This document shows, piece by piece, positions 14,998 to 24,070 of a stretch of DNA of 34,907 bases (the first letter of the stretch is position 1; every line of letters begins with the position of its first letter). Source of the DNA: JBLXBZ01 sp048265185 (lineage in GTDB: Bacteria; Pseudomonadota; Alphaproteobacteria; Rhizobiales; Stappiaceae); assembly GCA_048265185.1 (NCBI GenBank), contig JBLXBZ010000016.1:1-34907 (forward strand), given 5' to 3'. The notes beneath the pieces are model-generated. The model saw nothing but the letters and a program-made list of their open reading frames with translations, had not been told where the DNA came from and did no database searches. The position numbers were made by a program, and so were the translations under genes.

Positions 14998-15936
14998 ATG
15001 CCTCGTCGCCTCGTTGCTCGTTTATTGCACACGCTTGGTTTGTTGTTCGTCGTTTCCTTGGCGGGCTTTGCGTTGCTGCGTTTGCTGCCCGGCGATTTTG
15101 CGGAAGTTTTGCTGATGTCGCAGATGGACGGCACTTTGCCGGGGCCGGAGGCGGTGGCGAAATTCTCTGCTGAAAATGGTCTGGACGACCCGCTTCCGGT
15201 GCAATATCTGCGTTGGCTTTGGGCTGTGCTTCACGCGGATATGGGAGCGTCTTTGGTTACCGGCGAGCCGGTTCTGGAAGACATTGGCTTGCGGATTGCG
15301 TCTTCTTCCATGCTGGCGCTCGCCGCGCTTTTCACGGCTCTTGCGCTTGCTGCGCCCATCGGGGTGCTCTGCGCGTTGAAGCCGGGTAGCTGGTTTGACC
15401 GGTTCTTTTCAGGACTGGCGGTAGTCGGCATGTCGATTCCGAATTTCTGGTACGCGTTGCTGCTGGCCTTGTTGTTTTCGTTAGCGCTTGGCTGGTTGCC
15501 AAGTTCTGGACATGGAACTCTTGCGCATATGGCGCTGCCCATCGCGGTTATCGCCACGTCGGTCTGCGGCGTTCTCGCCCGCTATATTCGCGGATGTCTT
15601 CTGGATGAGCTGACTCGCCCTTATATTCGAACGGCTAGAGCCAAGGGATTAAGCGACGCCAAAATCATTTTATTTCACGCCCTTCCAAATATCGCTCCGG
15701 GCGTTTTGACCCTGACGGGACTGCAATTGGCTCACGTGTTCGACGGGATGATCATCGTGGAGACCCTGTTCGCTTGGCCGGGCGTCGGGCGGCTTTTGGT
15801 GGAGGCGCTGCTCAATCGCGATTTTCCGCTTATTCAAGCCTGTTTTCTGGTGATTGCGCTGGCTTATATTTTCATAAATCTCGCCGTCGATATGGCTATT
15901 TCTTTTTATGACCCTCGCGTGCAGGACGTTTTGTGA
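14998..15936 (+). CDS. Peptide-type ABC permease (DppB/OppB family)
   Basis: This is an inner-membrane permease of the BPD_transp_1 superfamily, DppB-like type. The 312-residue product starts with a membrane segment containing LRLLPGDFAE, the DppB counterpart of LxxxPGDP. Five or more further segments follow, including the coupling (EAA) region YIRTARAKGLSDAKIILFHALPN, with G at the fixed place. The ATG at 14998 is the only start, since a stop is 33 bases upstream; the ribosome site is weak. The next permease gene overlaps its stop (TGATG). No ATPase gene is in this operon, so a shared ATPase encoded elsewhere must energise it. Confidence 0.92.
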   Translation: MPRRLVARLLHTLGLLFVVSLAGFALLRLLPGDFAEVLLMSQMDGTLPGPEAVAKFSAENGLDDPLPVQYLRWLWAVLHADMGASLVTGEPVLEDIGLRIASSSMLALAALFTALALAAPIGVLCALKPGSWFDRFFSGLAVVGMSIPNFWYALLLALLFSLALGWLPSSGHGTLAHMALPIAVIATSVCGVLARYIRGCLLDELTRPYIRTARAKGLSDAKIILFHALPNIAPGVLTLTGLQLAHVFDGMIIVETLFAWPGVGRLLVEALLNRDFPLIQACFLVIALAYIFINLAVDMAISFYDPRVQDVL

Positions 15937-16802
15937 TGGCGCGAACGGGGGGGATTTCACGCATGTCCTATCTTCCTTTCGTCGGCGTGAAACCGCCGCG
16001 CGCCAGCGTTGTTTTCATGGTGTTGACGTTGTTGATCCTGCTGGCGCCTTTGCTCGCTCCGCATGATCCTTACCAGACCCACATTTTGCAGCGGCTACAA
16101 TCTCCGAATCTCACCTATCCGCTTGGAACGGACGCTATGGGACGCTGTGTGTTGTCGCGGTTGCTCTATGGCGCTCGCCTGACGACTTTTTCCGCCGTTC
16201 TCGTTGTCGTCGCAGCTGGAGGAATTGGTGGAATTCTCGGCGCGATTTCCGGGTATTTCGGCGGTTTTTTTGATCGCGTTCTCATGCGTATTTGCGAAGG
16301 CGTCTCCGTGATGCCGGCTTTGGCGATCGCCATGGTGGTGGCTGGAGTTCTTGGCCTTGGGCTTAACGCCGTAATTGTGGCGTTGGTGGCGGTTCACTGG
16401 ACGGATTACGCGCGTTTGGTGCGTAATGTGGTGATGGCGGAACGGGTGAAGCCCTATGTCATGGCGGCGGAGGCTTTGGGCGTTCCTGCGACGCGGATCA
16501 TTCAGCGCCATCTATTGTTCAATATCGCGGGCCCCTTGCTGGCGCTTGGCGCTTACTCCCTGTCTTGGGTCATTTTATCTTTTGCAGGATTGAGTTTTCT
16601 TGGGTTTGGCGTTGAGCCCGGCGCTCCTGAATGGGGGCGGATGATCGCTGAATCCCGTAGTCACCTGCGCGAATACCCTCGTCTTGTTCTGGCTCCCGGC
16701 CTGACCATCATGGCGTTTGTCATCACCATTAACCTTTTGGGGGATGTGATCGGGGACCGCCTGCGCGGGGGGCGCGCAAATCACCTCACAGTAAAGGAAT
16801 GA
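15936..16802 (+). CDS. Peptide-type ABC permease (DppC/OppC family)
   Basis: This is the second permease of the importer, 288 residues. It has the OppC pattern: the first membrane segment followed by a periplasmic APHDPYQTHI stretch and HPLGTDAMGR-type motif (YPLGTDAMGRCVLSRLLYGARLT). The EAA loop has YVMAAEALGVPATRIIQRHLLFN near the C-terminal half. The ATG at 15936 overlaps the preceding stop as TGATG. Another ATG at 15963, after GGGGGGA, would shorten it by nine residues. The stop lies one base before the binding-protein ATG. It dimerises with the DppB-like subunit in the membrane. Confidence 0.91.
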   Translation: MARTGGISRMSYLPFVGVKPPRASVVFMVLTLLILLAPLLAPHDPYQTHILQRLQSPNLTYPLGTDAMGRCVLSRLLYGARLTTFSAVLVVVAAGGIGGILGAISGYFGGFFDRVLMRICEGVSVMPALAIAMVVAGVLGLGLNAVIVALVAVHWTDYARLVRNVVMAERVKPYVMAAEALGVPATRIIQRHLLFNIAGPLLALGAYSLSWVILSFAGLSFLGFGVEPGAPEWGRMIAESRSHLREYPRLVLAPGLTIMAFVITINLLGDVIGDRLRGGRANHLTVKE

Positions 16803-16803
16803 C

Positions 16804-18348
16804 ATGAAAAACTTCCGCTTTTCTCTACGCAAAATTGCGCTTGCCGCGGTGGCGGTCGCCAGCATTGGCGCATTCTCGCCGCAGGCGTTCGCCGCCAGCG
16901 ACGCCGCCACGCTGCGCGTGGGAACCATGTGGGAGGCGATGCCGCTTTCCATGAAGCCGCGCCGGAGCCGCTTCTTTAACGAAAGCGAGATTTTGGACAC
17001 GCTGGTCAAGCTTGATTACGACATGGCTCTGGTTCCCGGTCTCGCCACTTCGTGGGAGCGCGTTTCGCCCACGGTTTGGCGTTTTAAGCTGCGTGAAAAC
17101 GTGAAGTTTCATGATGGGAGCGACTTTAACGCCGCCGCGGCGAAAGAGTCTCTCGAACATGTAGTCGCCTTGTTGCCTTATGCTGCCGAGCTGTTGAACA
17201 TCAAGCAGATGAAAGCCGTGGATGATCTGACGCTGGAGGTGGAGACCACCGAACCTTTCGCGGCGCTTCCCAATCAGTTGACCGACGCTATCACCGGGAT
17301 TTATGGCGCAGCGTCCTTTGACGCTGACGGGGCGTTCGTCACGCCGGTGGGAACAGGTCCGTGGAAGCTGGCGGAATACCGTAAGCAGGACCGCACCATC
17401 GTTGAGCGTTTCGATAGCTACTGGGGCGGTAAGCCGGCGCTGGAGCGGATCGAATATCGCTATATTCCCGATCATAACTCGCGCACGCTGGCGCTGGAGG
17501 CGGGGGAGGTCGATTTCGTCGACAATCTGCTTCCCGCCGATGTGGCGCGTTTGGAGCGTAGCGAAGGCTTTGACGTCTATAAACGCCCGATCGCCGGTCT
17601 CTACTACGGCGGGTTCAACTCTGGTGAGAAAAGCCCGCTGCATGATCCACGCGTCCGGCAGGCGCTTAACCTCATGGTTGACCGCTCGGTCCTTGTGGAG
17701 GCGGCGCTGGAGGGTGTTGGCGAGGGGGCGTGGCGGTTCTTTTCGCCGCATGTCGCATGGGCGCCAAAAGACGTGACGCCTTATGCGGTGGATTTGGAGA
17801 AAGCCGCCGCGCTTTTGGGCGAGGCCGGCTATGAGAAGGTTGGCGGCAAGTGGACCCGCGACGGCGCGCCGTTGAACTTGCGTATTCTGAGTTACTCTAG
17901 CCGAACCGAAATGCCCGCCATTACTGAGGTCATGGCCGCGCTCTTGAATGAGCAAGGTATTGACGTCAACGTGCAAATGTACACTTGGGAAGGCATGCTT
18001 GATCTTGTCAAACGTGGCGAATATGACGTTTCCATCGTTTTCTGGACACCGGAAATGACGGGACATCCAGACTTACACCTGAAGTCGCAGTTCCATTCCA
18101 AGGCCGGTTTGAATCATCTTTTCTGGGCCAATGAGGAGTTTGACGCGCTGGTTGACAAGGGGCGGACTTTGGACGAAGGCGAGGCGCGTCAGAAAACTTA
18201 CGCCAAGGCGTTGCAAATTCTGCAGGACGACGCGCCAATCATTCCGTTGGCGCATAAAGTTTATGTGGCCGCATCCAGTGATAAGCTGAAGGGGTTCAAG
18301 GTTCATCCTTCCGGCTTTTTCTATGATTTCAAAAGCGTTTCGAAATAA
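16804..18348 (+). CDS. Periplasmic substrate-binding protein, family 5
   Basis: This is an extracellular solute-binding protein of the SBP family 5 (DppA/OppA/nickel type), which delivers peptides, opines or similar ligands to the two permeases. The 514-residue product has a Sec signal peptide ending at PQAFA. Family segments follow: VRFKL-type WRFKLRENVKFHDG, then VGTGPWKLAEY and the late DHNSRTLALEAGEVDFVDN. Length is typical. AAGGA stands 6 nt before the ATG. It is the third gene of the operon, in contrast to the usual order in which it comes first. The ligand is not predictable here; the nearby amidase suggests an amide-containing compound, but this is inference. Confidence 0.92.
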   Translation: MKNFRFSLRKIALAAVAVASIGAFSPQAFAASDAATLRVGTMWEAMPLSMKPRRSRFFNESEILDTLVKLDYDMALVPGLATSWERVSPTVWRFKLRENVKFHDGSDFNAAAAKESLEHVVALLPYAAELLNIKQMKAVDDLTLEVETTEPFAALPNQLTDAITGIYGAASFDADGAFVTPVGTGPWKLAEYRKQDRTIVERFDSYWGGKPALERIEYRYIPDHNSRTLALEAGEVDFVDNLLPADVARLERSEGFDVYKRPIAGLYYGGFNSGEKSPLHDPRVRQALNLMVDRSVLVEAALEGVGEGAWRFFSPHVAWAPKDVTPYAVDLEKAAALLGEAGYEKVGGKWTRDGAPLNLRILSYSSRTEMPAITEVMAALLNEQGIDVNVQMYTWEGMLDLVKRGEYDVSIVFWTPEMTGHPDLHLKSQFHSKAGLNHLFWANEEFDALVDKGRTLDEGEARQKTYAKALQILQDDAPIIPLAHKVYVAASSDKLKGFKVHPSGFFYDFKSVSK

Positions 18349-18395
18349 AAGGCGCGCGACTGGCCGCATGTGGCGGCCAGTCGTCTGGAGTTCTC

Positions 18396-19043
18396 ATGAA
18401 AAAATGTCTTTTTCTCAAGCCCATCAAGGGGGCGGGCGGGGATTTGCCCGATTTCGCGGATCACGCGCCAAATGCTGCGGAGATTGATCACTATGATCTG
18501 GCGGATGTGGAGCTGAGCGCCTATGACGCGCTTTTGCTGCCCGCTCATTTGGATCAGCGCTTTTTCGGAACGTTGACGGCCAAGATAGAGGCTTTTCTTT
18601 CTCAAGGAAAAACACTGGTGTTCAATGGCCATGTGGCTTGGCCCATGTTGCCGGAGTTTCGTCCGTTTCAACCTTTGGAGAGCCAGTCGCTGGAGAATTT
18701 GCAAATTAGCCGTTTACAAGATCATCCAGTGTTTGAGGGCGTTCGCGCGGAGGACTTGACCTATCGGCGCGGGGTCGCGGGGTTTTATGCGCGGGGGTAT
18801 AATCCACCGCCTGAGGGCGCGTGCGCGATCAATGGCGTCGGCGTTGAGAAATTGCCTTGCGATTGGGTGTATGACCGTCCGGAAGGAGGGCGTATTTTCA
18901 TGCATGCGGGCAATGATCTGTGGATGTACGCCGGGGCGAAGGACAGCACGGGCCGTATTGTGCCTCAGCTATGCGCCTGGGCGGTCAACTGTGAAACGAG
19001 AAGCTTAGAAGGTCGTACCTCCAACGCAGGAGACGTGAAATGA
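18396..19043 (+). CDS. Amidotransferase-like fold protein, paralogue 1
   Basis: This 215-residue soluble protein looks like a class I glutamine amidotransferase/ThuA-type fold. A strand LSAYDALLLPAHLD is followed by a helix KIEAFLSQGKTLVFNGH, which occupies the site of the nucleophile elbow. The position where an amidotransferase has its catalytic Cys is filled by NGHVAW, so it is not a canonical glutaminase. It shares this layout with the next gene, which it overlaps by 4 nt (ATGA). It begins 47 bases after the binding-protein stop, so it belongs to the ABC operon. I do not recognise a named family with confidence. A ligand-handling or sugar-binding role is possible. Confidence 0.68.
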   Translation: MKKCLFLKPIKGAGGDLPDFADHAPNAAEIDHYDLADVELSAYDALLLPAHLDQRFFGTLTAKIEAFLSQGKTLVFNGHVAWPMLPEFRPFQPLESQSLENLQISRLQDHPVFEGVRAEDLTYRRGVAGFYARGYNPPPEGACAINGVGVEKLPCDWVYDRPEGGRIFMHAGNDLWMYAGAKDSTGRIVPQLCAWAVNCETRSLEGRTSNAGDVK

Positions 19044-19642
19044 CCCGTATCGCAGCGTTGGATAGCGGCACATATTACCATCATCGCACTTTGTATGAGC
19101 CGCGGTACCGGGATTATTTCGACGAGTGGATTTACGCCCCTGAGCTGGCGCGCGCGGATTTGCAAGACGTGGACGTCTTGATCGTTTCATGCCGAACGGA
19201 TCCGTCAGTTCTGATCCCCCACAAGGACAAGTTGCTGAAATTCCTCAATGAGGGAAAGACGCTTGTGGCCATGGGCTCCACCGGACAGCATTTATGGCTG
19301 CCATCGGTGGAATGGACGGATACGCCGACGAATTTCTGGTGGTGGAAAGAAGGGGGAAGCCTTGATCTGGAGATCGCCGATCCGGAGCATCCTTTATTTC
19401 AGCATATCACGCTGGACGACGCCACTTGGCATTATCACGGCGTGTATAAGGCGCCTGAAGGCGCGCGATCTCTGATTGACGTTCGTGAGCTTGGATCAAT
19501 CTTTTATGAAGACAGGGTAACAACGCCCGGACGTCTTTTGGTGACCTCGCTTGATCCGATGTATCACCATGGCAGTCATTTTATGCCGGCGACGACCCGG
19601 TTTCTTGACGGATTTTTGCCGTTCTTGAAAAAGTTGGTCTGA
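19040..19642 (+). CDS. Amidotransferase-like fold protein, paralogue 2
   Basis: This 200-residue soluble protein is related in layout to the preceding gene: LQDVDVLIVSCRTDPSVL, then KLLKFLNEGKTLVAMGSTG, then a segment about PEHPLFQHITLDDATWHYHG that resembles QDHPVFEGVRAEDLTY in its partner. The elbow has GST, with no Cys. Several conserved His and Trp residues (WHYHGVY, MYHHGSHF) might bind metal or sugar. The ATG lies within the upstream stop region (ATGA), so the two proteins are probably made in equal amounts and may form a heterodimer. It is the last gene of the operon, followed by the hairpin at 19660. Confidence 0.68.
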   Translation: MTRIAALDSGTYYHHRTLYEPRYRDYFDEWIYAPELARADLQDVDVLIVSCRTDPSVLIPHKDKLLKFLNEGKTLVAMGSTGQHLWLPSVEWTDTPTNFWWWKEGGSLDLEIADPEHPLFQHITLDDATWHYHGVYKAPEGARSLIDVRELGSIFYEDRVTTPGRLLVTSLDPMYHHGSHFMPATTRFLDGFLPFLKKLV

Positions 19643-19659
19643 CTTTCCTTCAGGGAGCT

Positions 19660-19693
19660 CCCCGTCGCAGAACATAAGAGCCCTGCGACGGGG
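19660..19693. terminator. Hairpin terminator between convergent operons
   Basis: CCCCGTCGCAG (19660-19670) pairs perfectly over 11 bp with CTGCGACGGGG (19683-19693) across a 12-nt loop. It lies between two convergent transcription units. No long T-tract follows on either side, so termination efficiency is uncertain, but its place and strength fit a bidirectional terminator. Confidence 0.7.
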
Positions 19694-19751
19694 ATTGCGG
19701 TTTGATGAGACGCTTTGAACAAGCCCTTCAGCGCCGTTTTGGCGAGAAAAC

Positions 19752-20666
19752 CTAAGGCCGCTGGCAACCATTGGCCGCCAGGCTGACGCTATAAAGAGAG
19801 CGGGTCGCCGTGATGAACAATCGATTTCGGCGCGCTCCGCCAAAAGTCACATTGGCGACGACCTGAGGGATCTTGATCTTGCCCAGCAAAACGCCTTCTG
19901 GCGAGAAGCAATGCACGCCGTCGCCGGCGCTCGTCCATAGGTTTCCGTCCTCATCGAAGCGAAATCCGTCTGGAATGCCAGCGTCGATGGTGCAGAATTC
20001 GCGCCCGTTTGTCAGCTTGCCGTCGTCGCTGGCGTCAAACACGCGGATGTGGCGCGGGGCGTTATCGTCATGGCTTGCGGCGGAATCGGCGATATAGAGT
20101 TTCGTCTCGTCAGGTGAAAAGGCCAATCCATTCGGCTGGCCGAAATCATCCGCCACCAATTCGATTTCGCCCGTGTCGCCCGCAACGCGGTAGACGCCGT
20201 GGACGGGTTGCTCCTGTTCCGATTTATATCCCTCATAATCGGAGAGGATGCCGTAACTTGGGTCCGTGAACCAGATGGAGCCGTCGGCGCTCACCACCAC
20301 GTCATTGGGTGAGTTCAGGCGTTTGCCTTGAAAGCTGTCGGCGATGACGGTGATTGAGCCGTCGAGTTCGGTGCGCGTCACCCGGCGCGCGCCATGTTCG
20401 CAGCTCACAAGCCGGCCTTGCCGGTCGCGGGTGTTGCCATTGGTGAAATTGGAGGGAGAACGGAAAGTGGAGACGCCGCCGTCCGGAGACCAGCGCAAGA
20501 TGCGCTGGTTGGGAATGTCGCTCCACAACAGGCAATTTCCATCGCCAAACCATACGGGGCCTTCAGCCCAGAGGCATTGATTGTAAAGCTCCTCCAGTCC
20601 GGCGTTGGGGATGACCAGCGCCCGGAAGCGGGGATCGTGAAATTCATAAAGGTTGTTTGAAGACAT
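19752..20666 (-). CDS. SMP-30/gluconolactonase family lactonase
   Basis: This is a calcium- or zinc-dependent beta-propeller lactonase, 304 residues, likely to open an aldonolactone formed from the imported sugar. The metal-site pattern of the family is present: Glu35 in WAEGPVW, Asn121 in NSPNDVVV, Asn179 in QPNGLAFS and an Asp in IPDGFRFDEDGN. WFTDPSYGI is also typical. There is no signal peptide, so it acts in the cytoplasm. The gene is the last of the sugar ABC operon, 17 bases after the second permease, and ends before the shared hairpin. Confidence 0.9.
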   Translation of the reverse strand: MSSNNLYEFHDPRFRALVIPNAGLEELYNQCLWAEGPVWFGDGNCLLWSDIPNQRILRWSPDGGVSTFRSPSNFTNGNTRDRQGRLVSCEHGARRVTRTELDGSITVIADSFQGKRLNSPNDVVVSADGSIWFTDPSYGILSDYEGYKSEQEQPVHGVYRVAGDTGEIELVADDFGQPNGLAFSPDETKLYIADSAASHDDNAPRHIRVFDASDDGKLTNGREFCTIDAGIPDGFRFDEDGNLWTSAGDGVHCFSPEGVLLGKIKIPQVVANVTFGGARRNRLFITATRSLYSVSLAANGCQRP

Positions 20667-20683
20667 GGCTCTACCTTAAATTT

Positions 20684-21631
20684 TCACTGCCGGGAGCTTC
20701 TACCGCCGGCAACTACAATAACGCTTATGATGATCAGGCCCGTCATGATCAACCGCCATCCGGCGCCAAGGCCATATGTGTTGAGCATGGAGACTACGAG
20801 GAACATGAACAGGGACGCTCCCCATATGCCGGGAACGTTTGACGCGCCGCCCGCCACTGAACTGCCGCCAATGACAACGACGGCGATGGACATCAAGAGG
20901 TATTCCGTGCCCATGTTCAGCGATGCGCCGCCAGAAAAACTGGCGAGAAAATAGCCGCACACAGAAGCCAAAATCGCGCAAAGGACGTATGTGACGAAAC
21001 GTATGCCGTCCACGGGGATTGAAGCCATGCGCGCCGCGTTGATGTTTTGGCCGATGGCCGAGATCCAGCGTCCATAAAGAGATTTTTCCAACACCACCCA
21101 GGCGATGAGCGCGAGTGCTGTGGCCAGAAGCGCGATATTAGGAACGCCTAGCGTGGAGGAGGTGGTGAAATCAGCAAGAGACTGGGGGGGGCGAACGCGT
21201 AGCCCGCGGTTGGACCAGATAGCCGTCGATTGGATCAGGAAACTGGAGGACAACGTGGCGATGATCGGGGGAATGCGTAGCAGGCGGATCAAGGCGTAAT
21301 TGCCAAGGCCAACAGCGACCCCGACCGCGACGGCTATGAAAAATCCTGCGGCGAGCATGGATTCCTGACCGTCCATCAGTTTGAGCGATAATGTTCCGGC
21401 CAGCGTCATGGTGGCTGGAATGGACAGGTCGATGTTGCCCGGCCCCAAGGTGATGACGAACATCTGGCCGATGCCGACGATGACGGAGAAGGAGGCGAAA
21501 ATCAGCGCGGCGTGAGACAGCCCCTTCATGCTCATCCCTCCGGTGAACATGATGGTGATCAGAAAGGTGAGGGAGGCGGCGACAAAGGACCAGACCCAAG
21601 GGCTGGCGCGCAGACGTGCGATGGCGGCCAT
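20684..21631 (-). CDS. Ribose-type ABC sugar permease, second
   Basis: This is a 315-residue membrane permease of the BPD_transp_2 (RbsC/XylH) family. It has about eight to ten hydrophobic segments. Family hallmarks are the SGGINLS-like LGPGNIDLSIPATMTLAG and the later GGSSVAGGASNVPGIWGASLF. The start overlaps the preceding permease stop by one base (TAATG). Together with the other permease it would form the heterodimeric membrane pore. The substrate is a sugar or sugar alcohol, not defined by sequence. Confidence 0.92.
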   Translation of the reverse strand: MAAIARLRASPWVWSFVAASLTFLITIMFTGGMSMKGLSHAALIFASFSVIVGIGQMFVITLGPGNIDLSIPATMTLAGTLSLKLMDGQESMLAAGFFIAVAVGVAVGLGNYALIRLLRIPPIIATLSSSFLIQSTAIWSNRGLRVRPPQSLADFTTSSTLGVPNIALLATALALIAWVVLEKSLYGRWISAIGQNINAARMASIPVDGIRFVTYVLCAILASVCGYFLASFSGGASLNMGTEYLLMSIAVVVIGGSSVAGGASNVPGIWGASLFMFLVVSMLNTYGLGAGWRLIMTGLIIISVIVVAGGRSSRQ

Positions 21632-22575
21632 TAGTTATGCTCCTTAGATTTGCGCCGGCTGAGCAATAGGCGAACGGCGAGAACGATAATGAGGATCGCG
21701 CCTTGAGCTCCAATTTGCCAGTCGGGTGAGATTCGCAGAAAGGATAGGAATGATCCGGCAAGCGTCAGGGTCAGCGCGCCAATGACGGCGCCTATGGGAG
21801 AGACGCGCCCGCCCGTGAACTCTCCGCCGCCCAGAATGACGCCGGCGATGGAGAGCAAAGTGTAGCGCAGAGCGATATTGGCGTCGGCGGCAGTGGTGAG
21901 GCCCACAAGGCAAACGCCTGCGAGCACTGCGAAAAATCCGGCGAGAGCGTAAGTGCTGGCCCGCGCCTTGATGATGGACCAACCGGCGCGCTCCACAGAG
22001 CGTTCGTTGCCGCCAACGCCGCGCATCAACACGCCATAGGATGAGCGCATGATGACGAAATGCGAGACGAGAGCGATAATCACGCTGGCGATAATGGCCA
22101 TGGGGATGTAAGGCGGCCGGGATTTCATCAGCCATCGAACCCATTCTGGCGCCGAACCGCCTGGGGTGGGGAGGATCAAAACGGCCAGTCCCGCCCAGAC
22201 AAAGCTCATGCCCAAGGTCACGACGATTGACGGCAGGTTTCTGACGTAGATCACCACGCCAAGCAAGGCGTAGACGCCTATGGCGCAGAGCAGGACAAGA
22301 ATGCCGACAAGAGGGGAGGCGTGTAGGAAGGTTGCGGTGACGCAAGCGACGAAACTGACGAAGCTGCCCATGGAGAGATCAAGGTCGTTGACCGTCATGA
22401 TGAGCATTTGGGCGATGGTCGCCAGCGCGATGGGCACCGCCAGATTGAACAGAAGGTTAAGCCCCAGATAACTCATGGCGCGCGGCTGAAGATAAAATAC
22501 CGCGATCAGGAGAACGGTGAGGGAGAGGGCCGGAACGGCGAGGCGCAAATGGTCTGCGGATAGGCGGAATTTCAT
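21631..22575 (-). CDS. Ribose-type ABC sugar permease, first
   Basis: This is a 314-residue permease of the same BPD_transp_2 family as its neighbour. TVNDLDLSMGSFVSF is the family's signature loop, and GVILGGGEFTGGRVSPIGAVIGA is the second conserved stretch. It begins inside the last codons of the ATPase gene (4-nt overlap) and ends at the start of the second permease. The presence of two distinct permeases suggests a heterodimer. Confidence 0.92.
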   Translation of the reverse strand: MKFRLSADHLRLAVPALSLTVLLIAVFYLQPRAMSYLGLNLLFNLAVPIALATIAQMLIMTVNDLDLSMGSFVSFVACVTATFLHASPLVGILVLLCAIGVYALLGVVIYVRNLPSIVVTLGMSFVWAGLAVLILPTPGGSAPEWVRWLMKSRPPYIPMAIIASVIIALVSHFVIMRSSYGVLMRGVGGNERSVERAGWSIIKARASTYALAGFFAVLAGVCLVGLTTAADANIALRYTLLSIAGVILGGGEFTGGRVSPIGAVIGALTLTLAGSFLSFLRISPDWQIGAQGAILIIVLAVRLLLSRRKSKEHN

Positions 22576-24032
22576 TGGGAAACTCCTGTGAATGAGGCGG
22601 CTAGGATATTATGTTCATTGACGTCGTCGCCTGAAAGCTCCGCGACGATTTCCCCTTCGAGAAAAACGTAAACGCGGTCGCATAAGCACACTTCGCTCAT
22701 CTCGGTGGAGTACCAGACGAAGCTTCGCCCTTTTTCCGCTTCCTGACGCACCATGGCGTAAACGTCTTGCTTGGTGCCCACGTCGACGCCGCGCATGGGA
22801 TCATCCATTAAAACCACCGGGGCGGTGGTCGCCAGAGCGCGCGCAAAGAGCGCCTTTTGCTGGTTGCCGCCAGAGAGCGACAAAATGTTATTGTCCATGT
22901 CAGGGGTGCGGATCGAAATACGCTTGCGCCAATCTTCGGCGATGGCGTGTTCTTCGCCGGTTTGAACAAGGCCTTTGCGGGTGAGGCGCGGGAGCAGGGA
23001 AATTGTCGTGTTCCGTAAGATGCTCCAGAGCGGAAACACGCCGTCTGTCAGTCGGTCGCCGGCGACAAAGGTGACTTTCGGATCGCGGGACGCCAGCCAG
23101 TTGCTGCTGTTGTCGAGAAATAGGTCTACGAGCATTTTTGTCTGGCCATGGCCGCCAAGGCCCGCAAGGCCCAGAACTTCGCCCGGTCGAACCTTGAATT
23201 TGGAGGTTTTTCGAGCCGTCAATACGGGCGTCTGGGAGCTAGCGTTGTCTGAGCTGGCGGCGCGACGATCCAGTTTCGCCTTGACCACGCTGCCCATGGC
23301 GTTGACCAAGCCTTCTTCGGTGAAGTCGCTGGCGGGTTGATCATGGGTGACGTGGCCGTCCTTCATCACGGCGATGCGATTGCAGATGGAGAGCACTTCG
23401 CCCAAAATATGCGAAATAAAGATAACCGCCCCGCCGCCGGCGATGAAACGGCGCACATAGGCGAGCAATTGTTCGGCCAGAGTCGCGTCCAAAGATGAGG
23501 TCGGCTCGTCCAAAATCACCAGTCGAACCGGGTGTTCGGTCTCGGTAAACGCTGTGGCGATCTCCACCATCTGGCGTTGCGCAATGGTCAGATCGCCAAT
23601 GGCGCTCATGCAATCAATGCCGTTGTCTGGAAAAATTTCCTCAAGTTTTGACGAAATGATTTGCGCTGATTTCTTGCGCCAACCCCAACCCTTGAGGGAA
23701 GGGTGCATGATCCGCGTATTTTCGACCACGGTCAGATTGGGGCATAAAGAGAGTTCTTGAAAAACGCATCTCAGGCCATTGGCGCGCGCGCTGGCGATGG
23801 AATGGCGTGAAACAGGCTTTCCATGCAGGGAAATATCTCCCCGATCAAGGGACAGGAGACCGTTGATAACGGTCATGAGCGTTGATTTTCCCGCGCCGTT
23901 ATGGCCAATGACGCCGACGCATTCGCCGGCGTGGACTGAGAAGGTCACGTCGTCAAGGGCACGAACGGCGCCAAAACTTTTGCTGGCGCCGCTCACTGCT
24001 ATGACGGCCGCTTGATGCGGATCGTCTGTCAT
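22572..24032 (-). CDS. Ribose-type ABC ATPase with two nucleotide-binding domains
   Basis: This is a 486-residue double ATPase (RbsA/MglA/XylG type) that powers the two permeases. Domain 1 is complete: Walker A GHNGAGKST (43-51), Q-loop Gln92, signature LTIAQRQM (148-155), Walker B LVILDE (171-176) and switch His208. Domain 2 is degenerate, as usual in this family. Its P-loop region is GLGGHGQTK (291-299), the signature LSGGNQQ (386-392) is good, and Walker B reads VVLMDDP (406-412) with Asp411 in the place of the catalytic Glu. The gene follows the binding-protein gene by about 40 bases. Confidence 0.94.
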   Translation of the reverse strand: MTDDPHQAAVIAVSGASKSFGAVRALDDVTFSVHAGECVGVIGHNGAGKSTLMTVINGLLSLDRGDISLHGKPVSRHSIASARANGLRCVFQELSLCPNLTVVENTRIMHPSLKGWGWRKKSAQIISSKLEEIFPDNGIDCMSAIGDLTIAQRQMVEIATAFTETEHPVRLVILDEPTSSLDATLAEQLLAYVRRFIAGGGAVIFISHILGEVLSICNRIAVMKDGHVTHDQPASDFTEEGLVNAMGSVVKAKLDRRAASSDNASSQTPVLTARKTSKFKVRPGEVLGLAGLGGHGQTKMLVDLFLDNSSNWLASRDPKVTFVAGDRLTDGVFPLWSILRNTTISLLPRLTRKGLVQTGEEHAIAEDWRKRISIRTPDMDNNILSLSGGNQQKALFARALATTAPVVLMDDPMRGVDVGTKQDVYAMVRQEAEKGRSFVWYSTEMSEVCLCDRVYVFLEGEIVAELSGDDVNEHNILAASFTGVSQ

Positions 24033-24070
24033 GATGGTTGGATGTCCCGGAGTTTATTTCTCTGAGCGAA

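Noticed and set aside
16825..18066. 413-codon minus-strand ORF opposite the binding-protein gene
   Set aside because: The plus strand encodes a complete SBP family 5 protein with a signal peptide. The antisense frame is rich in Arg and His, as typical shadows are.
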